NCBI RefSeq assembly: GCF_949628265.1 | Contig: NC_088789.1 | Coordinates: forward strand, 30,683,883 to 30,747,882 | DNA: 64,000 nt | DNA from: Cloeon dipterum | Taxonomy: Eukaryota; Arthropoda; Insecta; Ephemeroptera; Baetidae | Direction: 5' to 3' | In this document: in pieces, positions 11,525-23,802 of the stretch | Layout: every line of letters starts with the position of its first letter | How positions within the stretch are numbered: the first letter of the stretch is position 1 | Translations under genes and position numbers: made by a program | Notes under the pieces: generated by a model | Database searches by the model: none | What the model was told of the DNA's origin: nothing | What the model saw: only the letters and a program-made list of their open reading frames with translations

Positions 11525-12148
11525 ACAAGCTCTTCGCGCTTGTTCGTGGGGGTAGGTGTGTTGTTTTTTAACGAAAAACTGTTGGCGATTATATAGGAGG
11601 GTGGCTGCGTCGGAAAAATCGCGAAAAATGGCCCCGGGATTGATCTCAGGGTGGGTTACCCTGAAAATAGTCGTCAGGGTAAGTCGGGTGGTAAGGGTTT
11701 GCGAGACCTTTCGTTTGAGACTTCGTGACTTGAAATCCATCAATCTGACGAATTTTTATAAAAGGTAAACCATTTTCGCCTGGGCGGCCATCAACGCCTT
11801 TTGGTAAACAATGAAAGTAAATGGAGAAAAAATCACCCTCTAGCTCGACCTTGAAGGTCAAGCTAGAAAACGTTGCCGTGATCTGCCGCAATGTCTATTT
11901 TTATTATTATAATTCGTACGCATTCGCATCATTGACCATGACCTCTCATCGGACAGGTCTTTTTTCCTAAATTTATTTGATCCACCCTGATGATCTTATT
12001 TAGGGTACCCCACCCTGAGGTCTGTTCAGGGGCACTTTTCGCGGTTTTTCCGATACCACCACCATGCACTTTTGCAACTCCGCTAACTTTTATCGTAAAA
12101 ACCAAACGACACACGACCCACGCCCATGCGCAAGCGCATAAAGCTTGT
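11525..12148. mobile_element. foldback element in the UTR intron of ANK gene 3A
   Basis: Two imperfect inverted arms of about 190 bp. The left opens ACAAGCTCTTCGCGCTTG; the right, read in reverse complement, opens ACAAGCTTTATGCGCTTG, and both continue through a CGGAAAAA..CGCGAAAA block and a CAGGGTGGGGTACCCT-like block. The copy B element is at 23803-24430. Left-arm-like sequence occurs alone at about 50370 and 52510. Confidence 0.65.
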
Positions 12149-12448
12149 AACTTGTTCATAATGGAGCAGCTAGGGTATGTGTCACTCAAACAAACATTTA
12201 TATTCTGTTTTACTAGTATATATATGTTCCTGTTTTTAAGTTACTGTTACGTTGAAAATCCAAATTTATAGTGGGTTGTTTTGAAAATAAATCGTAGGAG
12301 GGAAATCTCCCCAACAGTGCAATTTTTTGACATTGATTTTGGAACTTAAATAATTTAGACATGATAAATATTCAGTTTAAAACGTGTAATAATTGATAAT
12401 TAAGTTAATAATTTAATTCCTTTTGTTCCCAGTTGACACAACTACAAA

Positions 12449-14358
12449 ATGAATAACATAAAAGTGGAAGTAGAAAGTCCAGAAGATTCCAGCGCAAGCA
12501 GTGAGTATCGATTTTTATAGCCATTATACTACAAAGGCTTATTTTTGGTCAACATGGTCAGCCATCAACCATGGTTTGATAAGCGGGTTTAAAATTTGAT
12601 ACCGCGGAAAAATGACCCAGGAGCCAGGAATACATTTATTTCCGGCCCTCTGTGACGTTATATTGGCAGTAGCATAAAACGTAAAATAAAAAATTATAAA
12701 TTTGATTTTAATATCACATCCGGGATGAATTTAGCTTAAGCTTATCAGTGCATCCAAAACTTCGCGGCTTTATCAAAGATGCATATAGTTTAAATAAGTT
12801 TATTATTTCAGGAAAACGACAACATGAGACAGAGCCACAAACTCCGCGAGAGGAGAAGAAAATGACGTTAGATGAGCAGTACGAAAAGCTGATCAAGATC
12901 AAGCTGAAATTTGTCGAAAAGAACAAAGGTGAGATACCCGCTCTCCATTTCGCGGCAAGGGTGTCCGATGTTGACGTTTGTCGGCGCCTCGTGGAGCAGG
13001 GCGCCGACGTCAACGAAAAATACGGCGTTCGAGGCGCCACTCCCCTGCACTACGCCGCTATGAACGCATCCCACGGAGAAGGTCTGATCGATTATTTCCT
13101 TGAAAAAGGGTGCGACATTGATGTAGAAGATGCTCATTATGATAAAGCTATCAAGTATGCCCTCCGAGTTGAAAATTTCAAGCTTGCAATGCGAATGCAT
13201 ATGCTCTCTCAGAAACGCAATTCAGGAAAAGCAAGTATTCGTAGTGTTCTACGTTTTTGCTTGATGCACAATAGCTTGAACTTCGCGAAGTTCTTGTACA
13301 ATAATAAGAGATGTGAGATATTGAGCAAACGCCTATGTCATTTTTCCATGCTTGATATGGCTTGCAAGTTTGGAGATCTGGAGATGTGCAAGTGGTTGCT
13401 AGAAGAAGTCAAAATCGACGTCAACAAGTTTAATGAGGTTAATTGGAAAGACCAAGTTCTTGACCAAGTTGCCCATAATAGGCAAAACGAAGCAAGTAAG
13501 ATCCTCCGATACTTTTTCTCAAAGTTTGAATTCACCGCTGATCAACAAAGGAATGCCTATAAGTCAGCTTTTTTATATAAATTAGGTGAATATCCCTTCT
13601 GTGCAGAAGAGGCAGAAGAGTTGTTCAAGAGAGTTGCTGACACAAAGATCAAAATAGAGGGCAACAGTTTGTTGCACCATTGTTTTTCAAAGACTGTGCT
13701 TAGTTTAGACGCTGCAAAATTCGTGCACGAAAAGGACGGAGACCTCATCAATGAGATCAATGAAGACGGAGCGACAATTCTCCACCTCGCAGCACGATTT
13801 GCAGGCGTCGATGTGTGCCAGTGGCTGGTGGATCAGGGCCAAGACATCAACGCCGTGAACAAACAATCCTTTGCCAACTTTCTCCACTACGCTGCTCAAA
13901 ACAGATTTTTTGGAGATTCGATCATTCAAGAATTTGGACATAACTTGCGCGGAATCGTGAACCAAATCGACGAAAACGTCTACACTCCACTCCATTACGC
14001 CATACTCAACGAAAGACACGTTGAGGTTGCAGAGGTATTGCTTGAAGTCGGTGCTGATTTGAGCGTGAAAAGAAAAGGAAACAACTTCCTTCACTTCTGC
14101 ATCGTTATGGGCAAGTTGGAATGTGCAAAATTCGTGCATGCCAAGGATAAAAATCAGATCAAGGAAAAGGGAGAAGGAGGCAAAACCACACTGCACCTTG
14201 CTGCTGACAACTTTAATGAAGAAATATGCGCATGGCTGGTGAGGGACGAGGGAGCTGATCCCCAAGAAATTACCGTCGGAGGAAAATCGGTGCTTGAATC
14301 TACTTCCAGTGAGGAGGCCAAGAAGTGCCTCCAATCGTTGATCACAACTAAGAAATAG
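12449..14358 (+). CDS. ankyrin-repeat protein 3A (two coding exons)
   Basis: CDS join(12449..12500,12812..14358), 532 aa. The upstream exon begins after CCCAG at 12432 and has an in-frame TGA before the ATG. Donor GTGAGT at 12501, acceptor ATTTCAG at 12811, phase 1. The leader MNNIKVEVESPED is acidic (IKVE resembles a SUMO-acceptor consensus), followed by the family KR site. ANK units: ALHFAARVSDVDVCRRLVEQ and TPLHYAAMNASHGEGL near the N terminus, a diverged middle (residues about 150-310), then TILHLAARFAGVDVCQWL and TTLHLAADNFNEEICAWL to the end. It differs from 3B at 15 of 532 residues by eye. AATAAA at 14385. A protein-binding scaffold is likely. Confidence 0.88.
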
Positions 14359-14384
14359 AAATTATTTCAAGAATCAATTCAATG

Positions 14385-14390
14385 AATAAA
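14385..14390 (+). terminator. polyadenylation signal, ANK gene 3A
   Basis: AATAAA 27 bp after the stop. The following 14400-14880 is AT-rich with no gene seen. Confidence 0.65.
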
Positions 14391-15555
14391 ATCGCACTCT
14401 TCTCATGATTCAAAATAATGATGTTCTCTGATTAATAATATACTGGAATAAAAGATATATAAAAAATATTTTAAATTATTATTTTAAATCAACACCATTA
14501 AAATTGTAAAGTTAAACTTTTCTACTGAGCGCAGAATCGTATAGATTGGATGAATGCGTGGCCCACCCGGAGGATATTTCGGAAATTTGAAAAATATTTA
14601 CTTTCCTGCTGTGTACCTTTCTATGAATATCTTTGATTTTTTTTTAATCAACCTTTGATAAAAAATGGGTATTTTGCATAAAATTTAAAAAACGCTATAA
14701 TTTTCTGAGCAGAGATGAGAGCAAAATTCCAATTCGTTCAATAAAATATATATTTCAACTAATTTATCGGGATGATTATTATAAATTTAACGTTTAAGAA
14801 CCTTTTATTTGAAAATAGACTTTCTCCTTCAACAGGATCATAGAGCTGCTGGACTGGAGACAAAGCGAGGTAAGGACGGTACAGGGCAGACCGCCCCTAA
14901 TGATTATTATTTACCCCTCGTAAAATGTTGTTGTTTATAGTTGACCATCAGCTGACGCTGCCGCGCTGCCGGCTTGTCTCACTTCTTGCACTCTTGTCTG
15001 GCCACGTTAGCGTGGTGCGTGCCGTGCGTGCGTGGTATAATGCGTATGCGCGCCCTGCGGTTTTGGCGCCGCGGGCATTTTCCTGCATTATTTCCCCGAA
15101 GCAAGCCAGCCAATGAGAACGTGACGCTGAACCAGCTGTCAGCTGATGAAAACCAAAACACAGGGACACGGACACAGTGACGGTATTCAGGGCAATTCAC
15201 GGAAACGGTCAAGCGCGGCTCCGGCGCGGCCTGAGCCCTGATTTTACTGATTATGAGCGCGGCCGCGGAAGAAAATTATGGATTGAAGAGGCGATTAATG
15301 ATACTTCGGAAACACCCAAAAAGATAAAACGTAAATTAATAATAAATTGAACCTGCAGTATTCTCAATTTACATCGCAGCAAAATTCCTTCCTGGCGCCG
15401 TCATCCTAATGAAATCGACTCGGCTTTCGTCCATCTTTGATTTTTCATGTCGTGATTTATTTATTCGCACTTGTATGCATGTATTTGCAGCCTACGAATT
15501 TTCAGTAAAATTCATTTAGTGCAATTTCGTGCGCTCGCCCCTTGTTTTTTTTCAG

Positions 15556-16594
15556 GTCGTCTCGAGCAGGAGAATGGACTCGTCGGATGAAGAAGGCCAG
15601 AGGTTGCAAAATCTGAAGCCGCGGCGAGAGATGATGCTCAGGAAAAAACACCAGATTCGATTTGTTCGGAGACGGGGCACCACCTTCACCTTCACACCAC
15701 GTTGGACCATTCCCCCAATGGAGGAGACGAGCACATCAAGCTCCCAAACACCACTCATCTGAAGGTATCTGTTTATTTCACCCTTTTATATTAATTTCTA
15801 ATTAATAAACCATTTATTTTCAGATTATCTGCGCCAGGGTTGAAAAGTATCGGCCTGAGTCTGTGTTGCAGCTGACCAAAATCTGGGCCCTGGCGCTGGA
15901 AATTTCCGTGGACCAGTACGTCATGGATCATGGACCGCTTCCTGGCCACCTTTGTTCCGAATCTGCACACGCTACGTGTCAAGTACTTGCCGCTGGCGTC
16001 CGAAACTGGTGACTGGCTACAAGTGCGTTGTCTCATGAAGCTCTGTCCTCGACCGGAAAAGCTATAACTTTGGAAGGCGTCTTGCTCATAGAGGAAACTG
16101 ACGTGGACAACTTTCCTGAGCTTGGAGAGTTCGCGTGAAGAGTGTCCTCGTTGGTTTAATTTAGTTAATAAGGTTTTGAAATTGAAATAATTAAATTACG
16201 CAGTAGTGAGGCCTGCGAGATGGTGGCCAATATCCTGACTTCGCCCTAATTGCAGAAGGTTTGCCTGGAGGTGGCATTCAACCTGGACGCCCTGAAGAAG
16301 GTCACTGCTCAGATCAGGGAGAGAAAGATCCTGAGGTAGCACATTCTCCAGAGAGAATTCCGCCATTACAACTTGCAAACCATGTCTGACCAATTCAGCG
16401 CCTCTGCTTCTCTCGCAAAGGTTGCTTCGGCCTTTTTGCCCAGTACCTGATTGACGTCCAGTTCTCTGTGATGAAGTGCCTGCTTCCCTCTTTCCCTTTC
16501 AGTCCTTTATTCGGTGGACTCAGGAAAGACGAGAGCCTCGACAAATATTATCGACGAGTTCAAGAAGTTCATCAACAGAAACAAATTAAATAAA
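15556..16594 (+). pseudogene. leucine-rich-repeat-like pseudogene A
   Basis: Remnants of at least three exons with recognisable splice sites: TTTTTTTTCAG at 15555, TTATTTTCAG before the IICARVEKYRPESVLQL exon, and GATTGCAG before the KVCLEVAFNLDALKKV exon. LRR-like text (NLHTLRVKYLPLAS, MKLCPRPEKL, TLEGVLLIEE) is spread over different frames with stops, including a TAG after ERKILR. The last exon (FSASASLAKVASAFLP..IDVQFSVMKC) matches the locus at 58.6-60.5 kb. AATAAA ends the relic. Copy B (28031) shares many lesions and adds its own, so decay began before duplication. Family assignment is by LRR spacing only; no F-box is visible. Confidence 0.65.
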
Positions 16595-16599
16595 GGAAA

Positions 16600-17400
16600 A
16601 AATGTTTACTTGATACCTGAATAAGATAAATTTAATACATAAATATATTTATTTACAAAAAAGATTTAAAGATAAACTAATAATTAATGTTGTTCAGGCA
16701 TAATTAATTTTTACTTGAATTTTATAATTTTGCTGCCCGAGCTGTGCCCTATGCCGCACCATATGGCATTTTTAGCTTCACAATACATGTTGCAGTGAAA
16801 ACATCTTAATATTTGGTTAGGTGTTTTTATTTAAAATAATATTTTGCCCATTTAATAAAAAATTTATTATTTTTTTGCATTTTTTGTAAATGTTGCCAAT
16901 GAAGGCAAAAGATGCACTCACTCAGAGTCGTCGTAATACGTTCATTTAAAATTAGAAGCAGCTTCCTCGGTGTTTATTTTTATTCATTATATTTTTACAG
17001 AAATTCCTGCTAAACCAGAAGCCGAAACATATAGTGTGAGCATGAAATTTCTGCAGGAATAATGAAAAATATCAATAATATAGAGGCTTCCAGGTGTTGC
17101 GATGGTAAAATGCGGCTTATATTTTCCCGCCCATCAAGCTCAGGCAAACAACTGGCGTGACAATCCTAGGGATGCCACATGTATAAATCAGCATGAAGTG
17201 TTCTCAAAATCGTTAAAGGTTGAAGCAAAAGCCCAAAAATATGCTCAATGGAAATAGATTTTCCAGCTTTGACAGTAAAATGCCCGGTTTCAGGATTTAA
17301 ACACTTGGAAAATTCAGATTTTAAAGGTAACCCTAGATCCCTTGCTCTCACCATGCAGCGCCACCAAGTTTTAAAGTCGTAACTATACCGTTCGTGTTTT
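16600..17400. other. intergenic, no gene seen
   Basis: AT-rich region between the LRR-like pseudogene and the next UTR exon. It contains the CCAATGAAGGCAA motif at 16891 that is also found at the left boundary of the duplication. Conserved in copy B. Confidence 0.5.
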
Positions 17401-17515
17401 GTTTTTGTTTACATCATCTCCTGACGCTATCCGAGAGCAGTCCGAGAGTCGCGTGCTTGTTCGCTGGTCTGGCTTCGAATTTCTTTGATTTCAACAGAAT
17501 ATAAGGTAAGTTCTC
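17401..17515 (+). other. putative 5' UTR exon of proline-rich repeat gene A
   Basis: A segment after a T-rich stretch ends ATATAAG then GTAAGT at 17516. The matching exon in copy B ends at 29945. The next acceptor is TGTTTCAG at 18398. Confidence 0.4.
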
Positions 17516-18007
17516 AATTAATATTGATAAAATCAAATCCGTTAAGCCTCAGTGATTGCTAAAAACGTGAAGCCGGGTTCCTGCGGCGTCAAATATTGGC
17601 CAAGTGGATCAAAATCGTCTCGACTTTACGCACCATTATGTGCGTGATGTCGGACGGCAGAAAGCCGAAATTTCTGAAATTTCTAGTAATTCGAGGCTTT
17701 TACTGCAGTTTTTCTCCGTAGATATTATGTTTAGTGAAGGAATTACATCAGCGAAAGGATAAAAGTCAGGGAAATCATTGGATTCAAGGGGATATTCGGG
17801 ATAACGTTTTTAAATACGGATTTGTTATTTGCACGTAAGTTGGTGTGCATAAGAGGAGAAAACCTGCAGCCCGTCTTCCCATCACGTGATGTCGCCACTC
17901 TTTTTTTTCTATCTCAGTGCCCTGCTGTTGGTTCTATTGACTATTTTAATTTAGTTTGTGGCGTGCTGTGCGATTAAATTTGTATTTTTGCTTCTCGCCT
18001 CTGATTC

Positions 18008-18306
18008 CTACTATATGCACGTCAGCTTTATTTGCACGGTGTTAGTGTGTTGCTGAGCAATGCGACTGATTGTAAGTAAACAATCCCTGAAACCTCGCGT
18101 TTAAGACGGTGACAGACCTTCGGACAGTCGGATGGAACTCCCCAATAACAGCTTTAGTGTCCAGGTTATTGACGAGTTCCATCCGACTGTCCGAAGGTCT
18201 ATCACCGTCCCGAATGTGAGATTTCAGGGATTGTTTACTTACAATCAGTCGCATTGCTTAGCAACACACTAACACTGTGCAAATAAAGCTGACGTGCATA
18301 TAGTAG
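18008..18306. mobile_element. 299-bp foldback MITE in the UTR intron (copy A)
   Basis: An almost complete palindrome: CTACTATATGCACGTCAGC at the left and its reverse complement at the right, with the fold near 18156. The equivalent in copy B is 30471-30769, also 299 bp. It was therefore present before the duplication. Confidence 0.85.
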
Positions 18307-18412
18307 GGCATCAGCTCTGTTACCAAATTTAATACTCTCCTTAACCTGGACTCTTTTATACTAAATTTCATAGCGTCCTTTCTGTTATCCTGTTTCAGTT
18401 GCCGCCATCAAT

Positions 18413-20448
18413 ATGAGCGATACGGTCAATTCCGGAGCAACTGCGGACTCGCAAAATTCCCAAGATGTCTCGGTTAGTATGCTCGACGATAGCTTCAAAC
18501 CGAAAATAGTGTGTTGCCAGGCTTATTTAGTTTTATTTTGCCTCCTGGAATGTTAACAATATGGCAGGATTTCTATTATTACGCAATTATTAAATTCTTG
18601 TGGTGGTTCAGTGCACCGTGCGACGCAGATGACGTCACACAGTGCATTGCCCGCTCGCTCTAGCCTTCCCTTCCCACCCCGCTTCCCCTTTCACCTTGCA
18701 ATCTCAACGCTAGGCGTCGCAACGGCCTGGGGCCGCCCGGCACTCTTCCCTTCAATCTTGGTTTTTGGATATAAAGGCCGCCATGGACCATGCGTGGTAG
18801 TGGCACGCTGGGTTACAAGGACCACACATGTACGTTAAAGATTCTCTTCTAAATCGCCAAATGTAATCTGATTCCAGAATGCACCCCAACCGCTGATAGA
18901 ATGTTGCTTAAAACAGATAAGAGATGCTCCCACCATGGATGCGAGGGTTCATCAACCGTATTGTGAGTGATTACCTTAACATTTGAACAACTGAAACCCT
19001 TAAACATGAGAATTATTGGCCGCCTTTGTCAAAGGACTGACCACCAGATTAAAATGAACTAATTTAATCACTATCAATATCATCCCAACTCCTGTCCACA
19101 GAAGAAACCTTTTGGAACTACAAGAAGTGCGATAGATTAATACTTAAATGGATAAACAAAAGTCTGCAATTCTGCATGCCTTAAACAATTCATTGCTTTT
19201 TAATTTCTAAAGAACGGCCGTTTCCTTCTAAGTTTTTTTTTATAAAGCTAATCTACGCAGTCAACAAAAAAATAGCAACGTGTGTTTGTTGATGGTTAAA
19301 ATAAATTCCCAATTTAAATCAAATTCGGCACATTCGCTAGTTTTACGTCTCATGAAGTATATTTCATTTACAGACTCAGCACCTCCCACACTGTTTGGCT
19401 ACAGTGTTCCCCCGAGGCTAAGTCGCACGCTCCAGCCCCGTGTGATCCAAATCATCGATCCCTTAACTCTCAAACCTGTTTCAATTTTCATTCCGGGTGA
19501 AACGGACAGAGACGAACCTACAGACTTATCACCTCCCACACCGCCTGGCTACAGTGTTCCCCCGAGTCGAAGTCGCAGTGGTAGGAACCTGCCCATTAAA
19601 CCACGGCGCCGTCCGATGGAAATCGTCTTTCCCTTAACTCTCGAACCTGTTTCACTTGATACTGAGAGTGAAACGGACACAGACGAATCTACGCCGCCCA
19701 GCTCTGCAGACTCCAGCGCCAGGCAGACTCCTGAGCCGGTCAGTTTCAAATTTGAATGTAAAATTGTAAGCCCATAATAAACTTAAATTTTGAAACTAAA
19801 ATTAGGCTGTAGTTGAATTCCTCGATTGGGAAATTCTTTGCTCTGACACTTAAGGACCCTGTCTTTGACGAAGTTTCTGGACATACCAATCGATTCTGGA
19901 GGGTCGAATTAGGTAAAGTGGATGTTTTTCCAATCAAAGAGTGACTTTTTTCCCGCCAAATCGATATGAACGCACTTGCGAGAAGTGCGCATGCGTGAGA
20001 GCTGGTTGCAGAGAGACCGCTTGTACGAATAGCTACTTTGTTAGATTCAGCCAGCTCTCACGCATGCGCAGTTCTCACATTCATATTGTTTTGGCGGGGA
20101 AAAATCCACTTTATCAAATTCGACCATCAAGAATCGATTGAAGTGCTCAGATACTTCGTCGAAGACATTCTTTAAGAGGCTCATGGCAAACATGAGGGAG
20201 GTTTGAAGTTTTTTATCTAAAAATAAATCATCAACCTCATCCATTGTCTTTGATTCCCATCATTCTTGCCATGGCATCTTCTCTACTCGTATTTATTTTA
20301 ATTCAAGTCGCTATAGAGTCCCTAATCCTATAAATATTTTGACCTGACTTTCTTTTTTTTTGTAACGCAGGGTCAGGTGGATGACGACTTGTCTGCCGAT
20401 TTTACCGCCAAGGTGGAAATCGCTGCTAAGGACGTCTCAAAACCCTAA
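18413..20448 (+). CDS. proline-rich tandem-repeat protein, copy A
   Basis: Model join(18413..18472,18917..18962,19374..19765,20371..20448), 191 aa; all junctions are GT-AG with matching phase. The protein starts MSDTVNSGATADS, then has two diverged repeats of about 50 residues. Each has a GYSVPP segment, an SR-rich stretch, PLT-L-(K/E)PVS, and a Glu/Asp/Thr segment (ETDRDEP, ETDTDES). It ends with an acidic-basic tail stopping at DVSKP. Past this stop, a different frame reads an acidic run (EEPKPTKEALETVASEASKE), so the C terminus may have been cut by a frameshift. If the donor at 19766 is not used, the stop is at 19775. I recognise no family; it looks intrinsically disordered. Confidence 0.55.
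18630..18775 (+). promoter_or_regulatory. internal promoter candidate: CRE plus TATA box
   Basis: Inside the first coding intron of the repeat gene: a perfect CRE palindrome TGACGTCA (18630-18637), a pyrimidine-rich and GC-rich stretch, then TATAAA (18770-18775). The same pair is kept in copy B (31093-31100 and 31233-31238). It could start a transcript that enters at the exon at 18917, which contains an in-frame ATG. Confidence 0.4.
19867..20160. mobile_element. foldback MITE with CGCATGCGTGAGAGCTGG arms (copy A)
   Basis: Inverted arms: GACGAAGTTTCTGG..TCGATTCTGGAGGGTCGAATTAGG and ..CGCATGCGTGAGAGC on the left, with complements on the right ending CTTCGTC. Related copies are at 32320-32628 (copy B) and 38591-39068. 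It would lie in the last intron of the repeat gene. Confidence 0.75.
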
Positions 20449-21250
20449 GAGCCAGCCTTGGCGCCTGTGATCGTAGATATTCGGACGGACCGGTTGAAGA
20501 GCCCAAACCTACAAAAGAGGCGCTGGAGACTGTCGCGTCGGAAGCATCCAAGGAAGAGGAAAAACCACCAACACTCGGCACTGCCACCCTCCACGAAGAG
20601 CAGCACTGTCCTGAATGAGCATGCAGACGGCCAGTTTTTTTTACTCAATATGGATGAACAGCTTTCGATAATTTACTATTCCGCGATGAAACTTTAATAA
20701 TAATCCTGTCTAACTACTACGATACAACCTGAATATAATTTAGATCAATTAATCAGCATTTGAATCGTTGCGATTTTTTTAATATAATTATCCTGCAAGA
20801 CGTGATGCTTATTTTTTAAATAATGCAAAAGCACAGAAAGTTAGCTTTTAACTGATCACTGCGCGGAGGAGTTAAACTCTTATTTCAAACCTGAACTTTA
20901 AATTCCGTCGATTTCAATTCCAAAACACGTAAACTTTCCTAATTGGAAATTTTTGACAACTGAAACCAAGAAACCAACACCAATCTGAAATATTGAGAAA
21001 ATGTCAGCCTGCAGGCGTGCAGGGCATAATTTTAATTCAATTCAATCCTAATTCAATCAACGAGTGTGGATCATTTGGCTAACCGCGTTTTTGTGTGCAG
21101 CGCTGCGCCTTGCCTGGGCAAAAAGATCTTTTTATTTATGAGGAAATGCAAGTCACTCTCTGCACCGCCTAAAGGAAACAGCAGCTTAAAATTCAGCAGG
21201 ATTTTACACTCAATACAGAATTTTCCGAGCGCACTCGCTCGCTGATGGGA
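20449..21250. other. 3' region of repeat gene A and promoter-side region of the orphan exon
   Basis: Contains the out-of-frame acidic continuation described for the repeat gene (to about 20618), then AT-rich sequence, then a TATTTATGAGGAAATGCAAGTC core at about 21130 that is kept in copy B at about 34920. No further gene. Confidence 0.4.
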
Positions 21251-21354
21251 GAGTGAGGGAGCCGCAGCGTCCTCTTTCCTCTTGGGATCTCTGTGCTCCG
21301 GCAGTGTCTCGAGCGGTGGCGAGCCAGCATCACCAGGGATTATACGCGTCCACC

Positions 21355-21377
21355 ATGGACCTTCACCGGCATCTCAG
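21355..21377 (+). pseudogene. orphan copy of ADAMTS-like coding exon 1
   Basis: Identical in sense to 35160..35182: CACC-ATG-G start, the eight-codon beginning MDLHRHL, and a GTAAGC donor. The upstream leader is also duplicated. The matching second exon is not in copy A; the nearest one is at 36464, 15 kb downstream past the whole of copy B. It keeps an intact start and donor, so it may be a dead fragment or a usable distal first exon. Confidence 0.85.
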
Positions 21378-22178
21378 GTAAGCCCCCTTTTTCTTCTCTC
21401 GCCATTCTCAATGGAGATTTTTCGCGCCAATTTTTCCTGAGGAGATTATATGGGAAGTTGCAACTTTTACTGCTTCATCTAAGGGAATGAGATTCGATTT
21501 CAATGGGGTTGTTTATCATCCTTGGAAATTTTAACTGCAATAAAGTGTTGTTCACTTTATTTTCAAATCGCATTATAAATTAACGTTTAAAATTAAAATA
21601 TAAATTTATTGCTCAGCTTAGCGGTTGGAGTGAGTTAATTTTTTCCACCCAATTTAAATAGAAAAATCAATTATGCAAGGTGATGTTCCACCTTCTGGAT
21701 GCTGCGAATGAATCAATTATTAGTAAATAATTCCATCTGAAACCCGACGGCGTTAATTTCCGGCACATCCTAATTAAATTGACACATCAGTCATTCTCGA
21801 CGACGCATGAATACGCGAGGCGGGTTTCATTGCAAGCAAATTTTCCACGACCCTCCAAGAAGAAGAAATATGAATTTCAGTCAGCAGCTCATGGGGGAAA
21901 AAGCGGCCGAGAGGCTCTCTCTAGTCCCTTTCAGAGATTCGAGTTTATTCCAGACGGAAAAATGTGCCCTAATTATCGCGGCATAATAGTTCATGAGGAA
22001 GTGATTCGTCGTGTGATATCTCAGCGCCAGCTGAGAATTGAGAATTGACGGCAATGTTATCGACGGAAATCGTGACACCTACTAATACTGGAGGTTGTGT
22101 AATATTCGCTATTATATTTTCAAGGCGAGTAAACAAAATTGACTTGGTGTATAATTTAAGAATTAAATTATTCTTGCC
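21378..22178. other. truncated copy of ADAMTS-like intron 1
   Basis: Matches the first part of intron 1 downstream of 35182 and stops at 22178, where copy B begins. No gene. Confidence 0.7.
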
Positions 22179-23509
22179 CCAATGAAGGCAATATCGATAT
22201 TTTTTCAGACGATAAATATCGATTTATATCGATAGTCAGAAACATTTTGGTGATGAGTGATGACTAATCGTGTTATTTTTATGGCCAATTTTTTAATATC
22301 AATATTATCGTCTTCAAAATATCGATGTCCATGTGGCGGATCACGGAAATAACGCAACCTGTCAAAAAAAATGAATAAAAGATGCAGTCACTGCGCCATC
22401 GTTTAACAACGCCAGTCCGGCTCTGCTGTTGCTAACTCCTTAACAGCATCCGGCAGAGGTAAGGCCGTGTGGCCGCTGGCTGGCCGGCAAAAAGTTAGGA
22501 GAAAAACCTCCAGATGCGCTCAAGTCGCTGCAGCCGTGGCGAAAGTCGGCTGCTTGAGCAACGCAGAACGCAGGTAGAAGAAGGCTCGTGAAAAAAAATT
22601 CGTTTGCCTCAAGGTTGGCCATTTATCTTGGAAGTCATTTACGGCAGCGAGACGTGCCGTGCCGTGCCGATGCGCTTTCTTGGGCTGAAAATGCTGACTG
22701 GAACAAAAGCGACTGGACAATAGATCTTCTTACACTCAGGTAAAGGAACCCTCACGGAGAATGATAAAAGAGGAAAAAAGAATAAAAGGCCGTGTGACCG
22801 TGGGAAGAAGGAATTCAAGGAATAGAAACATAAAAGATCATTTTTTCCCTTCGCGTGCTGCACTTATTTATGTACAGCAACACATGAAAATAGGGAAAAT
22901 AGTTTGTTTTTTAATATTCCTGATTAAAGTTTGGTATTTTTAATTGACCTACTATAACTGCACAAAAAATGTAAATTTATCTCGATACACATCTGGGACC
23001 AGTTTTTTTATTTATTTTTATAGAAAAGCTAGTAATAAAATGTAATTTTTTTATCCATTTTAGTTTCAAAGTAATATTAAAAATTGAAACAAAATCTAAT
23101 AATTACATCTCCGGACAAATATATCTTGAGCGAATTAATAATCCTTCTCCCTGATCAAATATTTGCCTTTCACGAGCACGATTTTTATTGTTTTCGTTCT
23201 TTTACCCGGAGTTTCACTCAGAGTTTGATCAACGCCTAAGATGCCTCAAGGTTTTCCTCTTCAAGGGCGTGGTGTGGTTTGTTGGATTAAGAAAACTGAT
23301 TCCTTTCAGGTAGGAATGAAGGCGGAAGAGCCCAAAGAGATGATCTCTGCTCAGCTCAGTGCTTCCTCTAGAGTCCTCATTTTGAAACTGGGCCAAAAAC
23401 GAAAAGTCTTTTAACATGGGAAAAGATTGATTTTGTGGATCTGCACAGGACGAATGCGCGTGACTCTGAATCGACTCTATTGGCTTTGTAGCATAATAGC
23501 CTGATCGTG

Positions 23510-23699
23510 AGAAGCCAGCGGAGCGCTGGCTTTTCTCCTCAACCCTCATTCATCGCTCTCGCCACCGCTGCCGTCGGCTCAGGAGAATTCTCTCCTCTCT
23601 CCTCACACTTTAGAGTCAGCAGTCAACCTGTGTGCCTCGAGCAGCTATCGCCTCTTCCCTGTTTACATCTATTCGCCAGTCGCGGCCTCAATTATACTC
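23510..23699 (+). other. putative 5' UTR exon of ANK gene 3B
   Basis: Counterpart of the exon ending at 11421, with donor GTAAGT at 23700. The intron runs to CCCAG at 24715. Confidence 0.45.
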
Positions 23700-23802
23700 G
23701 TAAGTCAATTTTTCTTTACAGTTTTTAATTTAATTCATCTGCTTCTCTCTAACTATTATTGTTTCTTTTTAATATATAATTTCCGTCTCAATAATTAAAA
23801 AA

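Larger units (their letters stand above)
9900..22178. repeat. segmental duplication, copy A (12.28 kb)
   Basis: Direct tandem repeat of 22179-35858, starting CCAATGAAGGCAATATCG in both. Order inside: leader region and ANK gene 3A, LRR-like pseudogene A, proline-rich repeat gene A, then the promoter and first exon of the ADAMTS-like gene. Intronic MITEs and introns are shared, so this was a DNA-level event. The alignment is continuous, with small indels. Confidence 0.92.
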
